Shown: positions 37,977 to 47,490, counted from the first letter of the stretch. The stretch is DNA of 64,000 nucleotides from Pagrus major (GCF_040436345.1 NC_133237.1:24991749-25055748), one strand, 5' to 3'. The notes: generated from the sequence alone by a model not told the origin. Translations and numbers: made by a program.

Positions 37977-40522
37977 TCAGTTGCAGTTTCTCCCTAAAGG
38001 GACAAAAAGCAGAAAATGAGATAAATAAACATTAGTATATTATTATCATATTTGAAAATCTTTGCATTTAGAACATTAATGATGCTCTCTTTACTTAGTT
38101 TTATGTTTATTATCTGAGGTACCAGGACTAAATAACAGATTTTAGCTAAACACAGAACTAAGTGAAGTTGTATGTAGTAAGTTAGTACAGTCAAGTGTGA
38201 TTTGTTGATCACAGACTAAAGGAGCCTGCTGTTTGTGTAAATCAGAGGTCAATCTGTTAACATCAACTCAGTATGTATGAAAGCTTGTGACTTACAGCAT
38301 CGGTCCTGCTCAAAGCCTTTGGGCTTTCTATTCCAAGTTAGATGAAGGGGGAAAGAGAGAGGAATCAGTTAGTCAAATTATCAACAGAGGTCGATCAACA
38401 GAATCTTAAGTGACAAATATTCTAATAATTTAATAATTTTGTAATAATTTATGGAGCAAAAACTGACAAAAATTCACTGATTCCAGCTTCTGCAATGTGT
38501 CCACTTGCTTCTTTACCCTCTATTATATCACCGTGAATTTAAATGGGTTGGACAAAATAAGGTACTTGAAGACATCAACTTGGGATCTGGTTAATACTGA
38601 TGCTTGCTGTGTTTGATAGGTTTGAGGCATTTCACAAAGTCTTTTTATTTCTTTTTTATTTGTCTGTTTGAAATCAACAGAAAATATTCAGCATTACTTA
38701 CAACAAGCATCTGGACCCTAAAGGGACAAAAAGCAGAAAATGAGATAAATAAACATTAGTATATTATTATCACATTTGAAAATTTTTGCATTTAGAACAT
38801 TAATGATGCTCTCTTTACTTAGTTTTATGTTTATTATCTGAGATGCCAGGACTAAATAACAGGTTTTAGCTAAACACAGAACTAAGTGAAGTTGTATGTA
38901 GTAAGTTAGAACAGTCAAGTGTGATTTGTTGATCACAGACTAAAGGAGCCTGCTGTTTGTGTAAATCAGAGGTCAATCTGTTAACATCAACTCAGTATGT
39001 ATGAAAGCTTGTGACTTACTGCATTGCCGCCGCTGAGCTTCTTGGGCCTCTCTATACCAAGATAGAGAAGGGGGAAAGAGAGAGGAATCAGTTAGTCAAA
39101 ATATCAACAGAGGTCGATCAACAGAATCTTAAATGACAAATATTTTAATAGTTTTTGGAGCAAAAACTGACAGAAATTCACTGATTCCAGCTTCTGAAAT
39201 GTGTCGACCTCCTTCTTTACCCTCTATTATATCATCGTGAATTTAAATGGGTTGGACAAAATAAGGTACTTGAAGACATCAACTTGGGATCTGGTTAATA
39301 CTGATGATTGCTATGTTTGATAGGTTTGAGGCATTTCACAAAGTCTTTTTATTTCTTTTTTATTTGTCTGTTTGAAATCAACAGAAATATTCAGTAATAC
39401 TTACCGTCTGTTGCAGCCATCAACTAAAGGGACAAAAAGCAGAAAATAAGATAAACATTAGTATATTATTATCATATTTGAAAATCTTTGCATTTAGAAC
39501 ATTAATGATGCTCTCTTTACTTAGTTTTATGTTTATTATCTGAGGTGCCAGGACTAAATAACAGATTCTAGCTAAACACAGAACTAAATGAAGTTGTATG
39601 TAGTAAGTTACAGTCAAGTGTGATTTGTTGATCACAGACTAAAGGAGCCTGCTGTTTGTGTAAATCAGAGGTCAATCTGTTAACATCAACTCAGTATGTA
39701 TGAAAGCTTGTGACTCACAGCATCGGTCCTGCTCAAAGCCTGCGGGCTTTCTATACCAAGTTAGAGAAGGGGGAAAGAGAGAGGAATCAGTTAGTCAAAT
39801 TATCAACAGAGGTCGATCAACAGAATCTTAAATGACAAATATTCTAATAATTTAATAATTTTGTAATAATTTTTGGAGCAAAAACTGACAAAAATTCACT
39901 GATTCCAGCTCCTGAAATGTGTCGACTTGCTTCTTTACCCTCTATTATATCACCGTGAATTTAAATGGGTTGGACAAACTAAGGTAATTGAAGACATCAA
40001 CTTGGAAACTGGTTAATACTGATGGTTGCTGTGTTTGATAGGTTTGAGGCATTTCACAGTCTTTTTATTTCTTTTATTTGTCTGTTTGAAATCAACAGAT
40101 AATATTCAGCATTACTTACCTCAAGCAACTGAACTCTAAAAGGAAAAAAAGCAGAAAATGAGATAAATAAACATTAGTATATTATTATCACATTTGAAAA
40201 TCTTTGCATTTAGAACATTAATGATGCTCTCTTTACTTAGTTTTATGTTTATTATCTGAGGTGCCAGGACTAAATAACAGATTTGAGCTAAAAACAGAAC
40301 TAAGTGAAGTTGTATGTAGTAAGTTAGTACAGTCAAGTGTGATTTGTTGATCACAGACTAAAGGAGCCTGCTGTTTGTGTAAATCAGAGGTCAATCTGTT
40401 AACATCAACTCAGTATGTATGAAAGCTTGTGACTTACTGCATTGGGACGAACCCTGACTCTCACCGGGTTCAGCCATGAAGACGACCAGCGTCAACACCA
40501 GAAAGATCATAACACACTTCAT
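37977..40522 (-). CDS. gene R: piscidin-type signal plus two C-x3-C hairpins, early stop (82 aa)
   Basis: Predicted secreted Cys-rich defence peptide. Exons: signal 40522-40438; A1 40135-40120; B1 39750-39719; A2 39423-39405; B2 39051-39020; A3 38717-38702; B3 38327-38296; A4 37993-37975. Motifs: CKFSC, loop LRKPAGFEQDR, CFDGC, linker NRREAQEAQRRQ, CRSRC, loop LLKPKGFEQDR, CWRNC, Asn, stop. The two hairpins resemble each other more than they resemble the linker, so an A-B-A-B block of about 1.4 kb was itself duplicated. A4 ends TGC AAC TGA TT, so translation stops two codons after the last Cys and the acidic tail, still present in the last exon at 37592-37532, is lost. Because the stop is 5 nt before the final junction, nonsense-mediated decay is not expected. 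B1 uses GTGAGT rather than GTAAGT. Confidence 0.72.
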
Positions 40523-40577
40523 CCTGAGGAACAAATCACAGTGGCCACATCCAGAATCATTCACTGCCTTCACTCAC

Positions 40578-40772
40578 CAGTGTCAAAGCTCATCACAACT
40601 CATCTAAAAGACTTTGCATTTATTAAAGTAACATAAGGATTAAATTGACTTCTCACCTTTCCACAGCTTGTTTGTCAGAACCAAAAAAAACTGGTGTCAC
40701 AGACAGCAAAGTGAGCACTGTGAGATCTAGAGGTGATGTGGTGAGCAGTCGTGAGTTACCCGTCTCTTTATA
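40578..40772 (-). promoter_or_regulatory. gene R core promoter and 5' UTR exons
   Basis: TATAAAG lies on the minus strand at 40766-40772, exon 1 donor at 40657, possible 26-nt uORF exon 40603-40578 and C/EBP-like TTTTGCAAT at 40823-40831. Same layout as genes L and M. Confidence 0.6.
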
Positions 40773-40954
40773 AGGATGGAGATGGAGTAAACTCATCCAG
40801 TCATTCTGTATTTCTCAATGTGTTTTGCAATTCTCTGTTTTTCCATTGACTGTGATGATGATGAAAGATATGAATAGTGCAATTTCTTTTACAATTTCCC
40901 TAATGAGACCACGCCACATTTTAACATTAAGGTAGTTCATTTAAATTGGTAGAA

Positions 40955-41280
40955 GATTTTGGGAGGATAGGAAAAGGGGGGTCAGGGTTGTTGGATGAAG
41001 GAAGGGGGGTTCGAGATTGTTGGATGAAGGAAAGGAGGTTTGAGTAGCGCTGCGGATTGGCTGGACCGTCTAGGAACCATGGAGGTTGAGACTTAGAATG
41101 GGGGTACGTCTTGATGGGCGCACATCTTGGTCGGCGTGGCTTCATTGTCCCCCCTGTGGTTCCTGTGCTGGAATGGCCTGGGTCCCTGTTCTGGAGGTTC
41201 TGGCGATGTCGAAGGCTGGGCTGTCGGTGATCCTGTCAGAGAGGATAGTGGAGAAGGAGAGGGTCTGGGGGGACAGGGTT
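40955..41280. repeat. G-rich block upstream of gene R (copy 3 of 3)
   Basis: Near-identical to the blocks upstream of genes L and M. It lacks a segment of about 18 bp around tcttcttgccgtgggat. Confidence 0.6.
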
Positions 41281-41332
41281 TTTTACAAGCACATGTAAAT
41301 TACACCACAAAACAGAGACGGCCTTTTGCAGC

Positions 41333-42040
41333 TTTATTCAGCAGGATAGTTTTCACTATCAAGCGATTTTACATTTTTCAACATCAATTGGAGCTGTGAC
41401 TAAAATCACTACATCTCAAAGGCTGCATGTTTACTCATCCAGTTATTTCTTGCTTTGCAAAGCACAAAGATATAGCTCAAACTATATCTTCAAAATCAAG
41501 AACAGACTCCGTCTTGATAGTATCGCCTCAATTTATCGTCAGCCACTTCATCTACGGATCTTTCAATCTTCAAATTATCAACAGAGGTCGATCAACAGAA
41601 TCATAAATGACAAATATTTTAATAATTGCAATAATTTTTGGAGCAAAAACTGACAAAAATTCACTGATTCTAGCGTCTGAAATGTGTCGACTTGCTTCTT
41701 TACCTTCTATTATGTCATCAAGAATTAAATGGGTTGGGCAAAATAAGGTACTTGAAGACATCAACTTGGGATCTGGTTAATACTGATGCTTGCTATGTTT
41801 GACAGGTTTGAGGCATTTCACAAAGTCTTTTTATTTCTTTTTTATTTGTCTGTTTGAAATCAACAGAAAATATTCAGTAATACTTACGGTGGAGATTGAG
41901 GTCCTGAAGGGACAAAAAGATGAAAATGAGATAAATAAACATTAGTATACTATTATAACATTCGCAAAAATATTTGCATTTAGAACATTAATGACGCTCT
42001 CTTTACTTAGTTTGGGTTTATTAGCTGAGATGCCAGGACA
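41333..42040 (-). pseudogene. headless 3' cassette R
   Basis: Counterpart of the cassette at 24221-24935. It has AATAAA at 41333-41338, a last exon starting at 41559 (SVDEVADDKLRRYYQD) and an A-like exon GACCTCAATCTCCACC at 41903-41888 with intact cag/gtaagt borders and no cysteine codon. The usual TGA has become GGA, extending the frame by GVCS before the next TGA. No signal exon is seen upstream. Confidence 0.65.
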
Positions 42041-42049
42041 GAAAATTTA

Positions 42050-43430
42050 CTTTTTTTTGTTTGAGCCTCACATGTTTGTAATGACAATGCTTGATGTTTC
42101 CTAAGAAAGGAAGTGATTTATCAGTTTTATCAGCAAAAGAAGAACAAGGTATTTCAAAACTCACACAAAATGGCTGATGGAACGGTTGGACTCGGGTCCA
42201 CAATGGTGGATCACGACTTGTTTTTCTCCAATAGGAGACAACAAAGAAACAATGGTGGTTCTTGCATCATGTGCTCACTGATATCACACGGTCCAGGCTG
42301 AAGGAGTGTGTGTGTGTGACATGGTGGCAGGTTAGAGAAGATTGTAAGTTGCACAGAAAGACCCTGAGTCTGTATGAAGCATAACGTCAGATTAGCCATG
42401 TAGCAAAGCAAACTACCAATAACCTGACCTGAGATCACAATAAAACCCCAACAGTGAACAAACACATAGATTGAACCCATGTGCATTACATCATCCAGAG
42501 TTAAACAGTCCTGTGCTTAGCCGTGCTATGCTATGCTGTGTGCTATCTAGACCCAGTTCAACGTTACCAGTCTTTGAAGAAAAGGTGCTGGTGGTTCTTT
42601 GGCTGATGAGCCAAGCAGGTGAAGGTTGTAATTCCAATGTTGAACAATGCTGTTCTTGCTGTGCAAGGTCTGATGAAAGACGGTGGATGGAGGAAACTGG
42701 TCGTTCCTTTCCTTTGCAGGGATAGGAGCTCGGTGCGAACTTGCTTCGTGTTCCTTGGATTGTGTAGTTAGCTGGTAAGCTTTGCGCTGCAGCTGCTGGC
42801 GCTAACTAAGCTGGAATACGAGCAGGACCTCTGCCGCTGCTGTGAGGAGAAGTTCTTTGGACCTGCTGGAAATGCAGCTGGCAACTCTCAGCAGCTGTTA
42901 GGCCCAGAAGAATCCAGCAGAAGAGAACTTGAGGGCAGGCAGCCCTGTAGGGAACGAGGTGGGGAAGAGAGAGAACAAAGGAAGGAGCTGGAGTTTTGAC
43001 TTTCTGGTGAAAGGGGGGTCTGACAACCTGACCAATAGTAGCTCAAAACCGAATTTGCACCTAGTTGTGAAGACTGGGGAATTCTGGAAAACTGAGTTCA
43101 GTTCAGAGTCCATTTTGAAATCCACACTGAACGACTTCATCTGTGGGTGCCAACATTAGCTGAGATGCCAGGACAGAAAATGTACTCTTTTTTTTGTGTT
43201 TGAGTCTCACACGTTTGTAGTGACAATGCATGATGTTTACTAAGAAAGGAAGTGATTCATCAGTTTTATCAGCAAAAGAAGAACAAGGTATTTCAAAACT
43301 CAGGTAAAAAAAAGTCAACTTCCTCTTTGTTAAGTTAAAAGAAATATACAGTATATAAGTTTATTGTTAAGTCTTGTAACATAACAGTACATTCTGAAAT
43401 TAAATATAAGCTAGAGACCATCTTGCAATG
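42050..43430. other. insertion unique to unit R, flanked by a direct repeat
   Basis: About 1 kb (42165-43157) absent from units L and M. It lies between two copies of a segment of about 150 bp beginning ttagctgagatgccaggaca (42022 and 43157). It contains short frames on both strands with no recognisable domain. Such an arrangement could come from a duplication with insertion, or from a transposon with target homology. Confidence 0.5.
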
Positions 43431-43971
43431 GCAGGCCCGTAAACATGTTCACGTTCTGACCCATGACTACTCAGTAGTGATTACTACATTGTCACAGGAG
43501 TACTCATCACTCACACGGTTGTGATGCTATCGTGTTGGCAATGTCTGCCCACAGACAGACAGAAAGACAGACAGACACAGACCACATTGTCCCTGTCCAG
43601 TGAAAACCACTAATATAAAAAAATGTCAACTTTTCATGAGCCAAGAAAAACAGATATGTTTTCAGCATTTGTCAGATGATTTGATGGCTTTCCAAATCAT
43701 TTGTTTGGCTTAAGAAATAGGAGAATTATTTCTTCTCATAAAAGGAGCAGTCCCTTCATTTTTATCAAAAAATTCAAAAACACCAAATTTGCAATTAAGT
43801 GGTTTTCACTGGACGTTAATTAAAAGAGTAGACACAGCATTGATTGAGAACTCCCCCTGGTTCTGTTCTAAACTTCAACAAACTTCAATTTATGTATTAA
43901 TGACAAAAAAAAACAAAAACAGTACTGTTGTACCAGTATGCATGCATAAAATAGCTTATTGAATCGAAATA

Positions 43972-43974
<3 letters not shown>

Positions 43975-44027
<53 letters not shown>
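43975..44027. repeat. (TA)n microsatellite
   Basis: Unit R counterpart of 26040-26084, longer here. Confidence 0.9.
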
Positions 44028-44031
<4 letters not shown>

Positions 44032-44146
44032 ATTATTATATATATTGATTATTTATATATTTCATAAATTCCACAACCTCACACTATTATAAAGTGGCCA
44101 GTTGTGTCATCTAATGTAATGGTAGCACTGCAGCAGCAGTAAACAG

Positions 44147-44316
44147 ATTTAAAGGTCTTCTTTGTAAGAAAAGTAGATTTTTGAGTCTCATTCTCTACTC
44201 GTCAAATACTGACGCTGGGATTGTAGGTCGAGTTGGCCGCCATCCCAAAGTGTCAGTATTTGATGAGTTGGGAATGAGACTCGAAATAAACTTTTCTTAC
44301 AAATAGGACCTTTAAA
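44147..44316. mobile_element. hairpin MITE, unit R copy
   Basis: Same inverted-repeat structure and the same flanks as 26252-26420, so it was present before the segmental duplication. Confidence 0.7.
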
Positions 44317-45334
44317 TATTATGATAAAACATATATTCATACTGCTAAAGCTCCTCCATCATTTGATGGTTCCAGCTTCTCAAATGTAGCTAATTTACAT
44401 ATAATTTTTATGTATACTTATACTTTTAACATAAAACAAATACTCTCTGGACAGAAAATGTACTTTTTGTGTTTGAGCCTCACATGTTTGTAATGACAAT
44501 GCTTGATGTTTCCTAAGAAAGGAAGTGATTTATCAGTTTTATCAGCAAAAGAAGAACAAACAAGGCATTTCATGACAAATGATGCTATCGTGTTGGCAAA
44601 GTCTGCCCACAGACGGACAGACATGTTGAAAACAATAAGTGCTGTACTTGAGCAGACAGGGATGACTGGAACTGGGTTACACTCACCTGCAACTTCAAAT
44701 GTGAAACAATCATTCACCAACAATGACTTTTTGGGATTGTAGGTCGGGTTGGCAAAAAAAAAAAAAATGAAATCTTACTACTTATACTCGTCCCAACATT
44801 TGATGCTTCCAGCCTCTCAAATGTAGGGATTTGCTAATTTGTTTTCTCCTTGAATGTCTTTGGCTGTTGGACTGTTGGCTGTATCCAAAAGAGACATTTA
44901 CACAATGATCATCTTGTTTCTTATGAAATTGTTATTTTGACTGTTTTGATGTTGTTTGATGTTGTTTCTGATGCTTTATAGACCAAATGATTCATCTATT
45001 GATGGAGTAAATGCCAGAATTTAATCATTTCCAAAGTGCTGCTTTAAGTGCTGTACTTGTGTCCAGAGACACAAGTACATTCAGAAACAGAAAGAAATAG
45101 GAAGAGTGTTCATTTAATGAACTGATCACACCAACACACACATTATTTAGATCTACTTAATATAAACAAATACTTCTGACTTAATAAAAAACAATGTTCT
45201 TGATCAACATCACTGTTGGGACCGTCCGCGTGATTCTGACATCAGATCGGCCCGGGTGTAGCTCAATGCTTAAATGCGGCCTCCTTGCACTAACGAAGCC
45301 TGGTAAACAAAGGAAAGTGCACCGATCCTAATGT

Positions 45335-45348
45335 CCAGTAGGTGGCGC
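45335..45348 (+). promoter_or_regulatory. CTCF-core-like site at the peptide-cluster border
   Basis: CCAGTAGGTGGCGC on the plus strand matches the CTCF core consensus. It lies 492 bp from an oppositely oriented, independent match at 45827-45840. Confidence 0.5.
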
Positions 45349-45774
45349 CTGCTTGTCACAGGCCCCCCAGGTTTGAAACTCCCACCTCCCACTGTCTGTG
45401 AGCGCACCTGAACGTGATGGTTCCGCCGCCACCGGAGGAGATAAATACAGCTGCAGGATCATTTTCATCGCAGTCCCAGATGTTACATGTTGCGGGAAGC
45501 ATCAGCTTTCGTCTGCACAACTGTACTCAAGGGAGCACCCAGACGATTGGATTAACCCAATTCTAGACACATGATTCAGCAAAATCATTATCATTTTTGA
45601 ATTCGTATTCATGCCTGACTTCTCCAAGTCACGTTTCGGCCATTTTTGTTGTCCTTTCAACGGAACACTCCGTCCAAGAGATCGTGACCGCCATATTGGC
45701 TCTCCACCATCTTGTCACTTTGACAATGACCACCATCTTGGCTCCTCTTTCTTTTTTCTCTCAGATACACACAA

Positions 45775-45813
<39 letters not shown>

Positions 45814-45826
45814 TGTCTGCTGCTAT

Positions 45827-45840
45827 CTGCCCTCTGCTGG
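45827..45840 (-). promoter_or_regulatory. CTCF-core-like site, opposite orientation
   Basis: The minus strand reads CCAGCAGAGGGCAG, a full match to CCASYAGRKGGCRS. It lies just outside the triplication, between the peptide cluster and the light-chain locus. Confidence 0.5.
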
Positions 45841-47200
45841 TTGTCTGCAGTAAAGCAGACGGTCACTTTGTGGGACCAGAACAAATTGCCACCATATTAT
45901 CTCAAGTTAAAAAGTGAAAATTCACATTTTTATCACATGTTGTATACATTTAGCAATTTTAGTTAATGACTGAAGAATCAATTGCACTAAATGATAAAAA
46001 TGGCCTTTAATATGTCCTGTAATATGTTCTTTGCATGCATTTCTTTCTATATATTTATTACATTGCGTAGCACAATGTGATGACAGTAAAGAAGGGAGCA
46101 CATACGTTATACCACAGTGTGTTGCTATTCTGTTCAGTGCACACTAGAGAGCAGCACTGGAACACTATTAGAAAAGGCATGCACACAGATTACAGACTCA
46201 TTTTTCAACTCCTCTCTCTGATCTACAGGATGCACCTGCAGGCCTCCTGTCTTTATTTAGCTCCATGTAAATTAAGAGGTTCAGTATCAGTTCTCTGTAA
46301 AACTGTCCCTTGACAGGAAACACACTGATGTTTTAATAAAATGTTTAAGTTAGTCAGTCGGCATATTTCCAGCATGTTAGTGAGATTATTACTGGTGTGA
46401 AGACAAGGTCTGTTTTAATAATAAAGCTAATACTTTTTTTTTTTTTTTTTTTTTTACAAATGATACATTTCTAAAAAACAAATCAGGAAATTGGATTCAT
46501 ACAATTTAAATAAGATCATTTTAGAGACTGTTCACTGAAGTCTTTCTGTCCAAAGTGTTTTAATATGTGCACATGGTACGGGCACCTGGGCGCTAAGTCA
46601 TAAAAATAGACTGTTCAGAATCAAATATGGTCAGTAAATGAATTTGTAAAGTGCAGAAACAGCTGGGATGTACATATAAAACGCAGGTGAAACAAAAGGC
46701 CCAACAAATCATGCATGAACCTGCTTATCCCCTTTTTAAAGAATTCAGCCCCTCGAGCTTTACAGACGCTTTACAGCCACTGCAGCAACACCAACATTTA
46801 CAAAATGTACTTCACACCAACCACTGCTTCACTTGATTCATTTATAAACATCAGTCTAACTGGAACATGTAAAGCTGAAAGCAAAGTTACACATCAGTGG
46901 ACACCAGAGATTATTTTCATCATTTGCAGTTTTTATGTGTTGTTTTTTGTTTTTTTACTGCAGCTTACATCCTGTAATTAGTGTCTCCTTGTAACTTGTG
47001 AAAAACATGTGAATCAGATAAAGATGATTTTTGTATCTCAAGAAAGATTTGACTAGTTTACAAACTTTGATGTCATGAATCCCAGGAACTTTTCAGATCT
47101 TAAATTTCATTTCTAACATTTTTTGGGGGTCGAAAATATTTAAATGTGACAAAGCATGCAGACTGAAGCAGAGCTCCTCCTCCTGTCAGTCACTCTCAGT
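45841..47200. other. left flank of the light-chain locus
   Basis: No gene recognised. A poly-T tract lies at about 46434-46455. Segment 46225-46306 is the first copy of a conserved E-box plus octamer-like element. Confidence 0.5.
46225..46306 (+). promoter_or_regulatory. candidate light-chain control element (copy 1 of 3)
   Basis: About 80 bp conserved at 53491-53575 and 60040-60125. It contains a CACCTG E-box, an AT-rich ttatttag stretch and an octamer-like ATGTAAAT. Each copy lies upstream of a V segment with the second promoter type (V0, V3, V6). Confidence 0.4.
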
Positions 47201-47321
47201 TTCAGTGTCGTATTAAATTGCTCGTCCAGCACCTCCGCTCCTCATCCTCCAAAGCCTCTAATCTGTCAGCAGTAAGCTCACTTTCCAAGTTACAAGGCCA
47301 TTCTCAGCACACACTGACAAC

Positions 47322-47490
47322 ATGCTGGGGACCCTCTGCACTCTCATCACTGCTCTAACATGTAAGGAGGCTGACTTACTGCAGCTTTGACCTCATATTG
47401 GATTCATCAGTCTGTGTGTTTCTCTTGACTCCATGTCATCTTGTTGTTTCCAGGTGTGAGTGGTGTGACGGTGCTGACAAAAACCTCCTC
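47322..47490 (+). pseudogene. V0: relic light-chain V segment with its body deleted
   Basis: The leader exon 47322-47361 is intact (MLGTLCTLITALT, split codon, gtaagg) and the V exon acceptor is before 47454. After CVSGVTVLT, however, the sequence jumps straight to aaaacctcctcactg, which in other V segments lies just after the RSS. All of FR1-FR3, both Ig cysteines and the heptamer are gone. Both edges of the lost stretch carry tgaca, pointing to a microhomology-mediated deletion. Promoter type II (gtcgtattaaattgct) precedes the leader. Confidence 0.85.

Larger units (their letters stand above)
37291..45811. repeat. tandem segmental duplication, unit R
   Basis: Third copy. Its left start is truncated (see unit M). 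It then carries gene R, the G-rich block, headless cassette R and spacer matching unit L, ending at an AC tract at about 45775-45811 that matches the L/M junction tract. Compared with L it has an extra insertion of about 1 kb at 42165-43157. Confidence 0.8.

Noticed and set aside
21476-40354. A 72-codon minus-strand frame beginning MINKSHLTV, repeated about nine times
   Set aside because: It lies in the intron between each B (or signal) exon and the next A exon and ends at the acceptor TAG. Copies tolerate frame-changing indels (the 33389-33646 copy, for example), and there is no start context or signal. Its conservation follows from recent duplication.
20913-41653. Plus-strand frames starting MTKITTSQRLHVYSS in five places
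   Set aside because: They are antisense shadows of the last exon and 3' UTR of the cluster genes.
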